From: Sedimentisphaerales bacterium
GTDB taxonomy: Bacteria; Planctomycetota; Phycisphaerae; Sedimentisphaerales; SG8-4
DNA: 10,042 nucleotides
Direction: 5' to 3'
Assembly (NCBI GenBank): GCA_016932895.1
Contig: JAFGCA010000682.1
Coordinates: forward strand, 1-10,042
Below the pieces are notes generated by a model that was not told the DNA's origin, ran no database searches, and was given only the letters and a program-made list of their open reading frames with translations. This document shows, in pieces, positions 1 through 6,806 of this stretch. A program made the translations under genes and the position numbers. Numbering within the stretch: position 1 is the first letter of the stretch; every line of letters begins with the position of its first letter.

Positions 1-761
1 GCCATGTCCATCATGTGGCTGCCCATGTCGCCGATCTGGCCGCTGCCGAAGTCCCAGAAGCGGTTCCAGGCGAGGCAACCGCCGAAGTACTTGGGGTTGT
101 ACGGATGGTAGGTCGAAGGCCCGATCCACAGGTCCCAGTGGAGATGGTCGGGCACCGGTCCGGCATCCGGCAGATAGCTGCCGCCGGCGGGCATGCGGCT
201 GCACCAGACGTGGGCTTTCTTGACCGTCCCGATCGCGCCCCGGCGGATCAACTCCACCATGCGGCGGTAGTTGTCGCTGGCGTGGATCTGCGTGCCCATC
301 TGGGTGGCGAGCTTGCCCTTGTTTTTCAGGTAGGTCTCGCGCACCACCCGGGCTTCGTGAACCGAGTTGGCCAGCGGCTTCTCGCAATAGACGTGCTTGC
401 CGCGGTTCATGGCCCAGACGTTGACGAAGGCGTGCGTGTGGTCGGTGGTCGAGCAGACCACGGCGTCGATGTTCTTCTGGTCGAGGCACTTGCGCCAATC
501 AACGTAGGTCTTCGCCTGCGGAAACCGCTCGGCGGCGGCGCCGAGATTCTGCTCGTTCACGTCGCACAGCGCTACGATGTTCTCTGCCTTGACGCCATTG
601 AGGTTGGCCCCGCCCCGGCCCCCAACGCCGATGACCGCGATGTTAAGCTTTTCGTTGGGCGAGTTGCCCGCTTTGAGGATGCCCGAGTTCAGAATCGTCA
701 GACCCGTTCCCAGGGCGGCGCTATGTTTGAGAAACGTACGACGGTGGATTGGCTCTTTCAT
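1..761 (-). CDS. Gfo/Idh/MocA family oxidoreductase, Tat-exported (N-terminal 253 codons; 3' end outside window)
   Basis: This NAD(P)-dependent oxidoreductase family usually acts on sugars, inositols or sugar derivatives; the substrate cannot be told here. The frame starts at ATG 761-759 and stays open to base 1, so the C-terminal part is missing. A GAGGAG Shine-Dalgarno lies 7 bases before the ATG. The N-terminus has a twin-arginine signal (R7-R8-T-F-L-K12) followed by a short hydrophobic stretch, which predicts folded export. The Rossmann nucleotide-binding loop GVGGRGG is at residues 45-51, with an acidic residue (D67, in ALCDVN) at the end of the second strand. The family motif E127-K128-P129 is present. 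A later stretch (HWDLWIGP, then a GQIGDMGSHMMD segment near the window edge) matches the exported planctomycete and Bacteroidetes members of the family. It lies downstream of the sulfatase on the same strand, which suggests a shared role in carbohydrate breakdown. The family call is firm; the reaction is unknown. Confidence 0.92.
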   Translation of the reverse strand, partial: MKEPIHRRTFLKHSAALGTGLTILNSGILKAGNSPNEKLNIAVIGVGGRGGANLNGVKAENIVALCDVNEQNLGAAAERFPQAKTYVDWRKCLDQKNIDAVVCSTTDHTHAFVNVWAMNRGKHVYCEKPLANSVHEARVVRETYLKNKGKLATQMGTQIHASDNYRRMVELIRRGAIGTVKKAHVWCSRMPAGGSYLPDAGPVPDHLHWDLWIGPSTYHPYNPKYFGGCLAWNRFWDFGSGQIGDMGSHMMDM

Positions 762-823
762 GGATTTTCTCCTCGATAGAGACGTGATGCGTTTCAGCCT
801 TTTTCCATCAGAAGCATGGCCAC

Positions 824-852
824 ACCTTAACGGGATTGCGGCGGAAATTCAA
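824..852 (-). promoter_or_regulatory. Possible promoter of the oxidoreductase gene
   Basis: On the minus strand, TTGAAT (852-847) and TAAGGT (829-824) are separated by exactly 17 bases. Transcription would start near 817, about 55 bases before the ATG at 761. The -35 box is fair and the -10 box is weak, so the oxidoreductase might instead be read through from the sulfatase. Confidence 0.33.
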
Positions 853-865
853 CCCTTTTCCCGCG

Positions 866-889
866 GGCCGGAGAAGGCGATTCTCGGCC
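866..889 (-). terminator. Hairpin after the sulfatase gene, possible terminator
   Basis: GGCC-G-GAGAA (866-875) pairs with TTCTCGGCC (881-889): a 9-pair stem with one bulged G at 870 and a 5-base loop. It begins 15 bases past the sulfatase stop codon. There is no T-run after it in either direction, so it may act weakly, need Rho, or only protect the transcript end. Confidence 0.3.
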
Positions 890-903
890 GGTTACCTCGC
901 AGG

Positions 904-2577
904 CTACGGCGCCAGGAGCAATTGCGTGATGGGGATATCGCGGGTCTCCCTCGGCGGGCGGCACTGACGCCAGCCCCGCTGCAGGAGATTGGCCAGAATC
1001 GTACGCTGGTTGCGGTGCCCCGGATCATGCGCCAGGTTGTTCTGTTCCCAGGGGTCCGCCTCCAGGTCGTAGAGCTCGAACTCGCGGGCGGCGGTTTTCT
1101 GCGCGGTCCAGTCGGTATAGCGCCAGCGTTTGGTTCGCAGGGAGCGTCCGACGTAGCCGGAGACGGTGCAGGTTGTGAAGGCCGCCTTCTTCCAGGGTTG
1201 TCTCGGGTCGGTCAGCAGCGGGGCGAAGCTCGTGCCTTCCAGGTTCTTCGGCGCTGCTATGTCGAGCAGCGTGCAGAACGTCGGCACCAGGTCCACGAGC
1301 TCGACGATCTCATCGCACTCGGCGCCCGCCCGGCTCACGCCGGGCACGCGCACTAACAGCGGCACGCGCGTGGACTGCTCGAAGAGCGTGTACTTGCTCC
1401 ACAGGCCGTGCTCGCCCAACTGGAAGCCGTGGTCGCCGAAGATCAGCACGATGGTGTTGTCGGCGAGCCCCGTGTCATCGAGCGCTTTGAGGACCAGGCC
1501 GATCTGGGCGTCGATGAAGGAAACGCAGGCGTAATAGGCCAGGACCGCCTCGCGCGCCGTCTTCGAGTTGACGGGGCCGTCGTAGTGGCCGTTGAAGATA
1601 TCGTAATTGCGACCGAAGCGCCGGGCGACGGCCGGGATGTGCTTGTCCTTCTCGGCCGGCGCGCTCGGCGCCGGGATGTACATCAGGTCGTAAAGGTCGA
1701 GATATTCCTTCGGACAGCGCAGGGGCGTATGCGGCTTGGAGATGCCCAGCGACAGGAAGAACTGCTTTTTCTCAGCGGCCATTTCCCGGAGAATGTGGGT
1801 CGCCAGACGCGCCTTCTTCCCGTCGGACTCCTGCTCGGCCAGCAGTCCCGAATCGCCGAAGAGATTTGCCATCGGCTGCTGGAACATGGCCCGCGCCTTG
1901 TCATATTCCCGGGAGCCTTTCTCGGCGCGGCCCCAGATCTCGTCGCGCTGTCTCTTGAGTTCCGTCATGCGTTTCTCCACCGCCGGGTCGGGGGAGTAAC
2001 GAAAGCGAGGTTTCGGAAGCGTCGCGATCTGCTCGGCCAGGTCCTTCGGCATACCCGTGGTGACGCCCTCGTAGCCCTTGGGCCGCTCGCACGATTCCAG
2101 GCGGTCGAAAGCGCTCATTTGTTTTTGGGCCGTCCAGGTGTGGTGGAAGAGCTTGCCGATGTTGATGGTGTAAAGGCCTTTCCGGCTCAGCAATTCCGGC
2201 AGCGACCGTGTCCCCTCGGGCAGGCGCCGGTCCATCGGGTCTGAGTTGGTGTAGACGCACGTGGTATCGGGCCGCAGTCCCGTCAAGAAGGAGCTGCGGG
2301 ACGGGTTGCACATCGGGGCCTGGCAGTAGCACCGGGAAAAGCGCACCGCCTGTGTCGCAAAGCGATCCAGGTGCGGCGTCTTGACCAGGGAGTTGCCGAA
2401 GCATCCCACGGCCGCGGCCGTCAGATCCTCGATGTCGATGAACAGGACGTTCATACCGGCGACGTCGGGCCGGTCCGGAGACGCTTCCGCACGCGCGGCG
2501 CCGCGACACAGGCTCGGCAGCGCCAGGGCCCCGGCCATACCCGCTGCCGCGTCCTTGAGAAACGTGCGACGCCTCAT
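904..2577 (-). CDS. Tat-exported sulfatase, iduronate-2-sulfatase-like
   Basis: A type I formylglycine sulfatase of 557 residues, predicted to remove sulfate esters from polysaccharides outside the cytoplasm. The N-terminus has a twin-arginine signal (R2-R3-R4-T-F-L-K8) and a hydrophobic stretch ending near residue 30. The catalytic cysteine that becomes formylglycine is C90, in C-N-P-S-R (90-94), so a sulfatase-maturating enzyme is needed. Other active-site elements are K142 in GKLFHH, K281-P-H283, and the metal-binding D382-H383 in GDHGFQLGEHGLWSK, with K395. The GEHGLWSKYTLFE block is typical of the iduronate-2-sulfatase-like group. The first metal-ligand pair, usually D-D, is E50-D51 here. 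Length is normal for the family. The start is supported by AGGAG (2590-2586) with 8-base spacing and by the Tat motif at residue 2. It has its own promoter candidate and is followed by the exported oxidoreductase. Substrate is unknown. Confidence 0.95.
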   Translation of the reverse strand: MRRRTFLKDAAAGMAGALALPSLCRGAARAEASPDRPDVAGMNVLFIDIEDLTAAAVGCFGNSLVKTPHLDRFATQAVRFSRCYCQAPMCNPSRSSFLTGLRPDTTCVYTNSDPMDRRLPEGTRSLPELLSRKGLYTINIGKLFHHTWTAQKQMSAFDRLESCERPKGYEGVTTGMPKDLAEQIATLPKPRFRYSPDPAVEKRMTELKRQRDEIWGRAEKGSREYDKARAMFQQPMANLFGDSGLLAEQESDGKKARLATHILREMAAEKKQFFLSLGISKPHTPLRCPKEYLDLYDLMYIPAPSAPAEKDKHIPAVARRFGRNYDIFNGHYDGPVNSKTAREAVLAYYACVSFIDAQIGLVLKALDDTGLADNTIVLIFGDHGFQLGEHGLWSKYTLFEQSTRVPLLVRVPGVSRAGAECDEIVELVDLVPTFCTLLDIAAPKNLEGTSFAPLLTDPRQPWKKAAFTTCTVSGYVGRSLRTKRWRYTDWTAQKTAAREFELYDLEADPWEQNNLAHDPGHRNQRTILANLLQRGWRQCRPPRETRDIPITQLLLAP

Positions 2578-2637
2578 TCGATGTGCTCCTGCAGAAACTC
2601 AATCGACGCAAACGCGCCTTCGGTGTTCGTGAACCTC

Positions 2638-2666
2638 AGCATACAGCAAACGTGGGCATTTATCAA
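2638..2666 (-). promoter_or_regulatory. Promoter candidate for the sulfatase gene
   Basis: On the minus strand, TTGATA (2666-2661) and TATGCT (2643-2638) are separated by 17 bases. They match the housekeeping consensus at 5 of 6 and 4 of 6 positions. Transcription would start near 2631, giving a leader of about 54 bases. It sits in the 109-base gap after the permease stop, so the sulfatase can be transcribed separately from the phosphatase-permease pair. Confidence 0.5.
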
Positions 2667-2686
2667 GGTGTGCGTCGGGAATGCCG

Positions 2687-3580
2687 TCAGGTCCGTGGTC
2701 CCGCCATCGACTTTTTGTTCGTGAGATAGACGCCGGACAGCACGAGGATCGCGCCGGCCGCCAGGGACCATGTGATCGGCTCGCCGAGCAGGAGGAAGGC
2801 CAGCACGACCGCTGAGATCGGGACAATGTTGATGAAGAGCCCGGCGCGTGTCGGACCGATGAGCTTGACGCCCTCGTAGAACCACACGAAGCCGATGACC
2901 GTCCCGAAGATGGCCAAATAGGCGATGGCCGCCCAGTCGAGCAGTGACGCCGGGCCGAGGTTCGGACCCAGGCCTTCCAGCAGCGTCGCCGGAATCGCCA
3001 GCGCCGCGGCGCCGACGGCGGCCGAATAGGATACCGACGCCAGCGGCGAGAGCTTCTGCATAACCGCTTTGCCGATCAACGAGTAGGCGACCCAGCACGC
3101 GACGCAACTCAGGATGAACAGTTCGCCCCAGCCGACTCCGCCGGCGGTGATCTGGCGCGGGTCGCCTCGGGAAACCACCACCACGGCGCCCAGCACCGAC
3201 AGGGGGATGCCCGCCAGCGCGCCGCGTCCGAGCCTCTCTTTCAAGAGCAGGGCCGAGACGCCCGCGATGAAAGCGGGGCAGGTGGCGATGATCAGCGCGG
3301 CCCGCCCGGCTTCGATCAGCTTGAGCCCTTTGAAGAACATCACGTTGTAGGCGAAGATGCCAGTCATGCCGAGCAGGACGATGGGCACGATTTGCGTTCG
3401 GTGCAGCCGGGGGAGTCTGCCTTCCTTGCGGCGGGTCAGTGCGAGCAGCAGCGCCGAGGCCATCGCGAAGCGCAGGAAGGCGATTGTGAACGGCCCGAGG
3501 TGCTGGGAGACGTGCCGGCCGGCAATGAAGGTGCCTCCCCAGAAGACGGCCGTCAGTACCTGTTTGACATAGATATTCAT
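2687..3580 (-). CDS. EamA/DMT-superfamily permease, ten membrane segments
   Basis: An inner-membrane transporter of the drug/metabolite transporter superfamily with two EamA repeats, roughly residues 5-138 and 150-287. This 5+5 helix layout is standard for the family, as is the length of 297 residues. Each repeat ends with the typical acidic signature after a hydrophobic helix: LLLKERLG (E115 region) and LLLGEPITW (E267 region). Family members export or exchange amino acids, nucleotides, sugars or other small metabolites, and sequence alone does not give the substrate. The ATG (3580-3578) overlaps the TGA of the upstream phosphatase (ATGA, 4 bases) and has no clear Shine-Dalgarno of its own, so translation is probably coupled to the phosphatase. 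The pairing hints that it handles a metabolite related to the phosphatase product (inference). Confidence 0.93.
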   Translation of the reverse strand: MNIYVKQVLTAVFWGGTFIAGRHVSQHLGPFTIAFLRFAMASALLLALTRRKEGRLPRLHRTQIVPIVLLGMTGIFAYNVMFFKGLKLIEAGRAALIIATCPAFIAGVSALLLKERLGRGALAGIPLSVLGAVVVVSRGDPRQITAGGVGWGELFILSCVACWVAYSLIGKAVMQKLSPLASVSYSAAVGAAALAIPATLLEGLGPNLGPASLLDWAAIAYLAIFGTVIGFVWFYEGVKLIGPTRAGLFINIVPISAVVLAFLLLGEPITWSLAAGAILVLSGVYLTNKKSMAGPRT

Positions 3581-4266
3581 TTGGCGTCTCGCGCGTGGCT
3601 GGCGAGCAGGGCCAGGAAATCAGCAGCCGAAAGCTCAGCCAGACTGCTCCGCACGCGGTCGGCGCCGGCCTGCATCAGCTCTTCGCCGCTGCGCGTGGTG
3701 GTCACGGCCACCACGGGCATGCCCGCGGCCTTGCCCGCCTGCACCCCGTGCAGGGCGTCCTCGACGACCGCGCACCGGTGCGCCGGCAGGCCGAGCTCTT
3801 CGGCCGCCTTGAGAAACGTCTCGGGTGACGGCTTGCCCTCGCGGACCTTCTCCTTCGTCACGCGCGCCTGCATGGTCCGATCCAGGTGTGCGGCGGTCCA
3901 GAAGACGTCCACGTTTTCCTTCGGGGCCGACGAACCGATTGCCAGCTTGAAGCCGTGGGCCCGGAGGTCGTGCAGCAGGGCGTCGGCGCCCTCGGCTAAT
4001 TCCGGGCGGCTGCGGATCAACTCTCGATAGCGCTGTTCCTTCCACTGCCCCATGCGTTCCATCTCCTGCGCGGTGATGTCCGGCCGCAGCATCGGAATGA
4101 TCGAATCATTTTGCATCCCGAACGTGTCGCGAAAGAACCGGTCGGACATTTCCAGTCCTTCCTTGGCGGCCAGATCGTGCCATGCCTGGCAGTGGGCCCA
4201 GGCGCTGTCCACCAGGACGCCGTCCAGATCGAATATCACCCCCAATGTTCCGTTTTCTGATGTCAT
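3577..4266 (-). CDS. HAD-family phosphatase/phosphomutase, beta-phosphoglucomutase-like
   Basis: A cytoplasmic haloacid dehalogenase-superfamily enzyme of 229 residues. Motif I is D13-L-D15-G-V, giving the nucleophile D13 and acid/base D15. Motif II is S112 in LAIGSSAP, motif III is K145 in GKPSPETF, and motif IV is E169-D170 in VVEDALHG. An alpha-helical cap lies at about residues 20-90. All catalytic residues are present. The DLDGVLVDS start and GKPSPETF block place it in the beta-phosphoglucomutase-like subgroup, which contains phosphomutases and sugar-phosphate, phosphoglycolate and nucleotide phosphatases; these cannot be separated by eye. A GAGGA sequence lies 11 bases before the ATG, a slightly long spacing. 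It is the first gene of a two-gene unit with the EamA permease, with which it overlaps by 4 bases. Confidence 0.92.
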   Translation of the reverse strand: MTSENGTLGVIFDLDGVLVDSAWAHCQAWHDLAAKEGLEMSDRFFRDTFGMQNDSIIPMLRPDITAQEMERMGQWKEQRYRELIRSRPELAEGADALLHDLRAHGFKLAIGSSAPKENVDVFWTAAHLDRTMQARVTKEKVREGKPSPETFLKAAEELGLPAHRCAVVEDALHGVQAGKAAGMPVVAVTTTRSGEELMQAGADRVRSSLAELSAADFLALLASHARDAK

Positions 4267-4350
4267 GTGTCGAAAGATCCTCGATTGACATTTTGATTCC
4301 GTGTCAGCGGCCCGTCCCGTCGATGAGCGGTCGGGCAGGCAAAGGGCTCC

Positions 4351-4378
4351 ATCGTACCGGCCGGCGGCGGCAGGTCAA
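4351..4378 (-). promoter_or_regulatory. Promoter candidate for the phosphatase-permease unit
   Basis: On the minus strand, TTGACC (4378-4373) and TACGAT (4356-4351) are separated by 16 bases. They match the housekeeping consensus at 5 of 6 and 4 of 6 positions. Transcription would start near 4344, about 78 bases before the ATG at 4266. Its -35 box lies only 17 bases from that of the divergent peptidase promoter. Confidence 0.5.
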
Positions 4379-4395
4379 GAGAACTCCGCTGCGAA

Positions 4396-4424
4396 TTGCA
4401 CCGGCCCGGAGTTTTTGCTACTCT
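4396..4424 (+). promoter_or_regulatory. Promoter candidate for the M14 peptidase gene
   Basis: TTGCAC (4396-4401) and TACTCT (4419-4424) are separated by 17 bases, with TG at 4416-4417 forming an extended -10 element. Each hexamer matches only 3 of 6 consensus positions, so the call rests on the spacing, the extended element and the position 38 bases before the start codon. Confidence 0.4.
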
Positions 4425-4461
4425 GCACGGGCCATGACGTGCAAGACGAAGGAGAATACGA

Positions 4462-5748
4462 ATGGGACACACGAACGGGCAGGCGTCCGCATGCGGCATT
4501 GACGTTCCCAGAGCCAGTTTCTCGCGTGCGCTTTTCTGGTCTGCGCTGACGCTGTGTCTGGTGCTCGCCATGCCCCTGCCGGCCGGCACGGTGCCGCACC
4601 ATCCGGATCTGGCGTACATCAACACGAGTTTCGAGAACGCCTCGCCCCTGTACTGGGAAACGGACCCCAACGGTCTCGTTCACGTGTATCTCGTGTACGA
4701 CCAGGAGCGCAATTCGCCGAACCGGGCCAACGGCCACTGGTTCTTCCAGCTTCAGACCGCCCCCGGCGCCGTGCTGACCGTCGTCCTGCACAACTTCGAC
4801 AACGTCTGGAACGGTCGCCAGGGCTCGCCCGTCAAAGGCGGAACCGTCTGCTTCGTCTCGGAGGACGCGAAGACGTGGCGGGCGCTGCCTGCCGAAACCA
4901 CGGCCGAGAACACCGTCAAAGTCACCGTCGTCAGCGAGAGCGGCGCGCTCTACATGGCCCGGCTCGAGCCCTACCGGCTCTCCGACCTCGAGAGGCTCCA
5001 GCGGGAGATTCGCGGGCCCCCTCGCGTCGAGATCATCACGATCGGCAAGACCGTCCAGGGACGCGAGCTGGAGATCATTCGCATCGGCGATCCGAACGCG
5101 CCTCACCGCGTTCTTCTGCGGGCCCGCGCCCATCCCTGGGAGTCGGGCGGAAACTGGGTCGTCGAAGGTTTGATCGAGCGGCTGCTGCGCGACGACGCGG
5201 ACGCGGCTCGTTTCGGCCGGGAATTCTGCGTATACGTCATGCCCATGGCCAACAAGGACGGCGTCGCTCACGGCCGCACCCGGTTCAACATGATGGGCGC
5301 CGACCTCAACCGCAAATGGGACCAGTCTCCTGATCCGCGCGTCAACCCCGAGAACTATGCGCTCGAGGCCTGGCTCGAAACCATGGTCGCCAAGGGACAC
5401 AGGCCCGACCTCATGATCGACCTTCACAATGACAGCTATGGCAAACTCCACGTCTCTCGACCCAACATCGATCTGGAGAGCTATCTCAAGAGTATGGAAG
5501 TCCTGGAAGTGGCGCTACGCCGGCACACCTGGTTCACCGAGGGCAGCACCGGGGCCGGCTATCGCAATCCGGGGACGATCGGGGAAGGCCTGCTCGAACG
5601 CTTCGGCATTACCGCCTGCGTCCTGGAGCTCAACGCCAATTGGATCGCCGGGCTGGATGACTATCCCTCGGCGCGACACTGGCAGTCTTTCGGCGCTCGA
5701 TTGTGTGAGGTCTTCTACCACTACTTCGACACCACCGGCGCAGATTGA
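4462..5748 (+). CDS. Secreted M14-family zinc metallocarboxypeptidase with cytosolic-carboxypeptidase-type N-terminal domain
   Basis: A zinc peptidase of 428 residues. The N-terminal region has a hydrophobic segment at about residues 22-40 (LFWSALTLCLVLAMPLPAG), read as a signal peptide or anchor. Residues about 50-170 form a beta-rich domain containing GHWFFQLQTA, which resembles the N-domain of cytosolic carboxypeptidases (AGBL/CCP group) and their bacterial relatives. The catalytic domain follows at about 185-425. The zinc ligands are H224 and E227 (HPWE) and H322 (DLHND). D281-L-N-R284 is the substrate-carboxylate site, and E389 (CVLELNANW) is the general base. All catalytic residues are intact. 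Relatives remove C-terminal amino acids such as glutamate from proteins, or act on cell-wall peptides; the target here is unknown. The start is supported by AAGGAG (4449-4454) with 7-base spacing. It is divergent from the phosphatase and convergent with the pilin-like gene. Confidence 0.93.
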   Translation: MGHTNGQASACGIDVPRASFSRALFWSALTLCLVLAMPLPAGTVPHHPDLAYINTSFENASPLYWETDPNGLVHVYLVYDQERNSPNRANGHWFFQLQTAPGAVLTVVLHNFDNVWNGRQGSPVKGGTVCFVSEDAKTWRALPAETTAENTVKVTVVSESGALYMARLEPYRLSDLERLQREIRGPPRVEIITIGKTVQGRELEIIRIGDPNAPHRVLLRARAHPWESGGNWVVEGLIERLLRDDADAARFGREFCVYVMPMANKDGVAHGRTRFNMMGADLNRKWDQSPDPRVNPENYALEAWLETMVAKGHRPDLMIDLHNDSYGKLHVSRPNIDLESYLKSMEVLEVALRRHTWFTEGSTGAGYRNPGTIGEGLLERFGITACVLELNANWIAGLDDYPSARHWQSFGARLCEVFYHYFDTTGAD

Positions 5749-5750
5749 AC

Positions 5751-5768
5751 TCGCCGACGGCGCGGCGA
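5751..5768. terminator. Small hairpin between convergent genes, possible bidirectional terminator
   Basis: TCGCCG (5751-5756) pairs with CGGCGA (5763-5768) around a 6-base loop. It fills the 26-base gap between the stop codons of the M14 peptidase and the pilin-like gene, the expected place for a shared terminator. The stem is short and has no T-run on either side. Confidence 0.35.
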
Positions 5769-5774
5769 CTGTGC

Positions 5775-6557
5775 TTACAAGCCGCTGGGCTCGTACCCGA
5801 GCTTGCCGAAGACGCCGCGCTGCACGCGGTGCAGGTCCTCGTTGCCCGGTTGCGTGGAGAGCCCGCCGTTACGCCCGCTGTTTTGCCACTGATCGTAGTC
5901 CATCTTGGCCACCTCGACGGTGCGCAGGTCCTTCCACTTCCAGTATTCGCTGTGACCGTCGGCAAAGCCCATATTGGTCCCGTCACCGTGGCGCGCGGTG
6001 ATCTGGTCCCACCAGCGCTCCTGGTCGTACCAGATCGTCCAGCTCGACGGGCTGAGCCGGCCTTCGTCCAGGAAGATGATCTGTTCGGTGGGCCGGGCAA
6101 TCTGGCTGCGCAGCGTCTTGATTTGCTCCTGGGCTCCGGGAATGTAATAGTGCCCGTTCATCGAGTCGGGGATGGCGTAGGTCACCACCTCCCCGCGTAT
6201 GCCCGTCGGACATTTGTACAGCTTGACCTCGGGACAGTACCGATAGAGCAGTCCGTCGCGGATTCCGTCGAGCCGCGTCTCTTCGGTGGCGTTTCGTCCG
6301 GCCCAGTAGACCCAGCACACCCCGTCTCTGTTCTGCGTCCCCGTCGAGGTGCAGCCGTTGACCATCTTGCCCTCGTAGTCGTCGGCGTACAGGTTCCAGG
6401 CCAGGGCCATCTGCCGGAGATTATTCAGGCATGCGGCCCGTTTGCCCTGTTCCTTGGCGCGATGCAGCGTGGGGATCAAAATTGCCATCAGGACCGCGAT
6501 AATCGCGATGACGACCAGAAGCTCGATCAGGGTGAAACCTCTTTGTTTGCCTGTCAT
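5775..6557 (-). CDS. Type IV pilin-like protein (prepilin cleavage motif, H-X9-DG domain)
   Basis: A 260-residue pseudopilin-like protein of the type abundant in planctomycetes. The leader is MTGKQRG; a prepilin peptidase would cut between G7 and F8, leaving FTLIELLVVIAIIAVLMAI with the conserved glutamate E12 at mature position 5. A helix continues to about residue 55 (CLNNLRQMALAWNLYADDY), followed by a variable globular part with C108 and C116. The C-terminal half carries the H-X9-DG motif: H190, then nine residues, then D200-G201, followed by HSEYW. The function of these proteins is not established; a role in pili, secretion or surface display is inferred. The frame could extend upstream to 6623, but the ATG at 6557-6555 was chosen because it has AAAGGAG 8 bases ahead and gives the normal short leader. 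It diverges from the BlaI-BlaR1 pair. Confidence 0.93.
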   Translation of the reverse strand: MTGKQRGFTLIELLVVIAIIAVLMAILIPTLHRAKEQGKRAACLNNLRQMALAWNLYADDYEGKMVNGCTSTGTQNRDGVCWVYWAGRNATEETRLDGIRDGLLYRYCPEVKLYKCPTGIRGEVVTYAIPDSMNGHYYIPGAQEQIKTLRSQIARPTEQIIFLDEGRLSPSSWTIWYDQERWWDQITARHGDGTNMGFADGHSEYWKWKDLRTVEVAKMDYDQWQNSGRNGGLSTQPGNEDLHRVQRGVFGKLGYEPSGL

Positions 6558-6631
6558 AGGTGCCGCTCCTTTCCGTACAGCGTTCAGAGGCCGGTCTCGG
6601 CTGCAAGTAGAGACCATCAGCATCGACGTCT

Positions 6632-6660
6632 ATAGTATACCGTTTCGCGTCCCTATTCAA
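6632..6660 (-). promoter_or_regulatory. Promoter candidate for the pilin-like gene
   Basis: On the minus strand, TTGAAT (6660-6655) and TACTAT (6637-6632) are separated by 17 bases. Transcription would start near 6625, about 68 bases before the ATG at 6557. An alternative -10, TATACT, would give a 15-base spacer. The bases 6661-6742 between this promoter and the blaI promoter hold no gene and no further site I can support. Confidence 0.45.
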
Positions 6661-6742
6661 CAGGGAGATTCTCGCCGGTGAATTGGGTTTGTTCTCATGC
6701 CGAGCGAATCGGCCATTTCTTTCATTTTTCTGGGTTTTTCTA

Positions 6743-6771
6743 TTGCATGACGATTACGAATGTAATATTAT
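6743..6771 (+). promoter_or_regulatory. Promoter of the BlaI-BlaR1 operon
   Basis: TTGCAT (6743-6748) and TATTAT (6766-6771, 5 of 6 matches to the -10 consensus) are separated by 17 bases. Transcription would start near 6778, leaving a short leader with the Shine-Dalgarno at 6797-6804. The spacer contains the BlaI-type dyad. The surrounding sequence is much richer in A and T than the neighbouring genes, as expected for a regulatory region. Confidence 0.55.
6753..6766. promoter_or_regulatory. BlaI/MecI-type operator dyad
   Basis: ATTACGAATGTAAT is an inverted repeat: ATTAC and GTAAT are perfect complements around a 4-base centre. It differs at one base from ATTACA-N2-TGTAAT, the kind of TACA/TGTA dyad bound by staphylococcal BlaI and MecI. 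It lies between the -35 and -10 boxes of the blaI promoter and overlaps the -10 by one base. A dimeric repressor bound here would block RNA polymerase, so negative autoregulation is the natural reading. Confidence 0.65.
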
Positions 6772-6806
6772 TAATTGCCGTTCAGGTGGTTTTTTCGGAA
6801 GGAGTT

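Noticed and set aside
1408..2244. A 278-codon open frame on the plus strand, and another at 15-779.
   Set aside because: They are mirror frames of the sulfatase and the oxidoreductase. Their compositions are rich in R, G, A and V without domains, while the minus strand carries clear family motifs.
4375..5451. A 358-codon open frame on the minus strand.
   Set aside because: It is antisense to the M14 peptidase, which has all catalytic motifs on the plus strand. The minus-strand protein has no recognisable motif.
6558..6623. An upstream ATG that would extend the pilin-like protein by 22 residues.
   Set aside because: It lies just at the predicted transcription start, has no ribosome site, and would give an overlong leader before the prepilin cleavage motif.
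5745..6635. A 296-codon open frame on the plus strand.
   Set aside because: It is antisense to the pilin-like gene, which has a prepilin motif, H-X9-DG and a good ribosome site.
6678..6806. An upstream ATG that would extend the BlaI-type repressor by 43 residues.
   Set aside because: The extra part would run through the promoter and operator and is unlike the family. The start at 6807 gives the standard 125-residue length and a nearby ribosome site.
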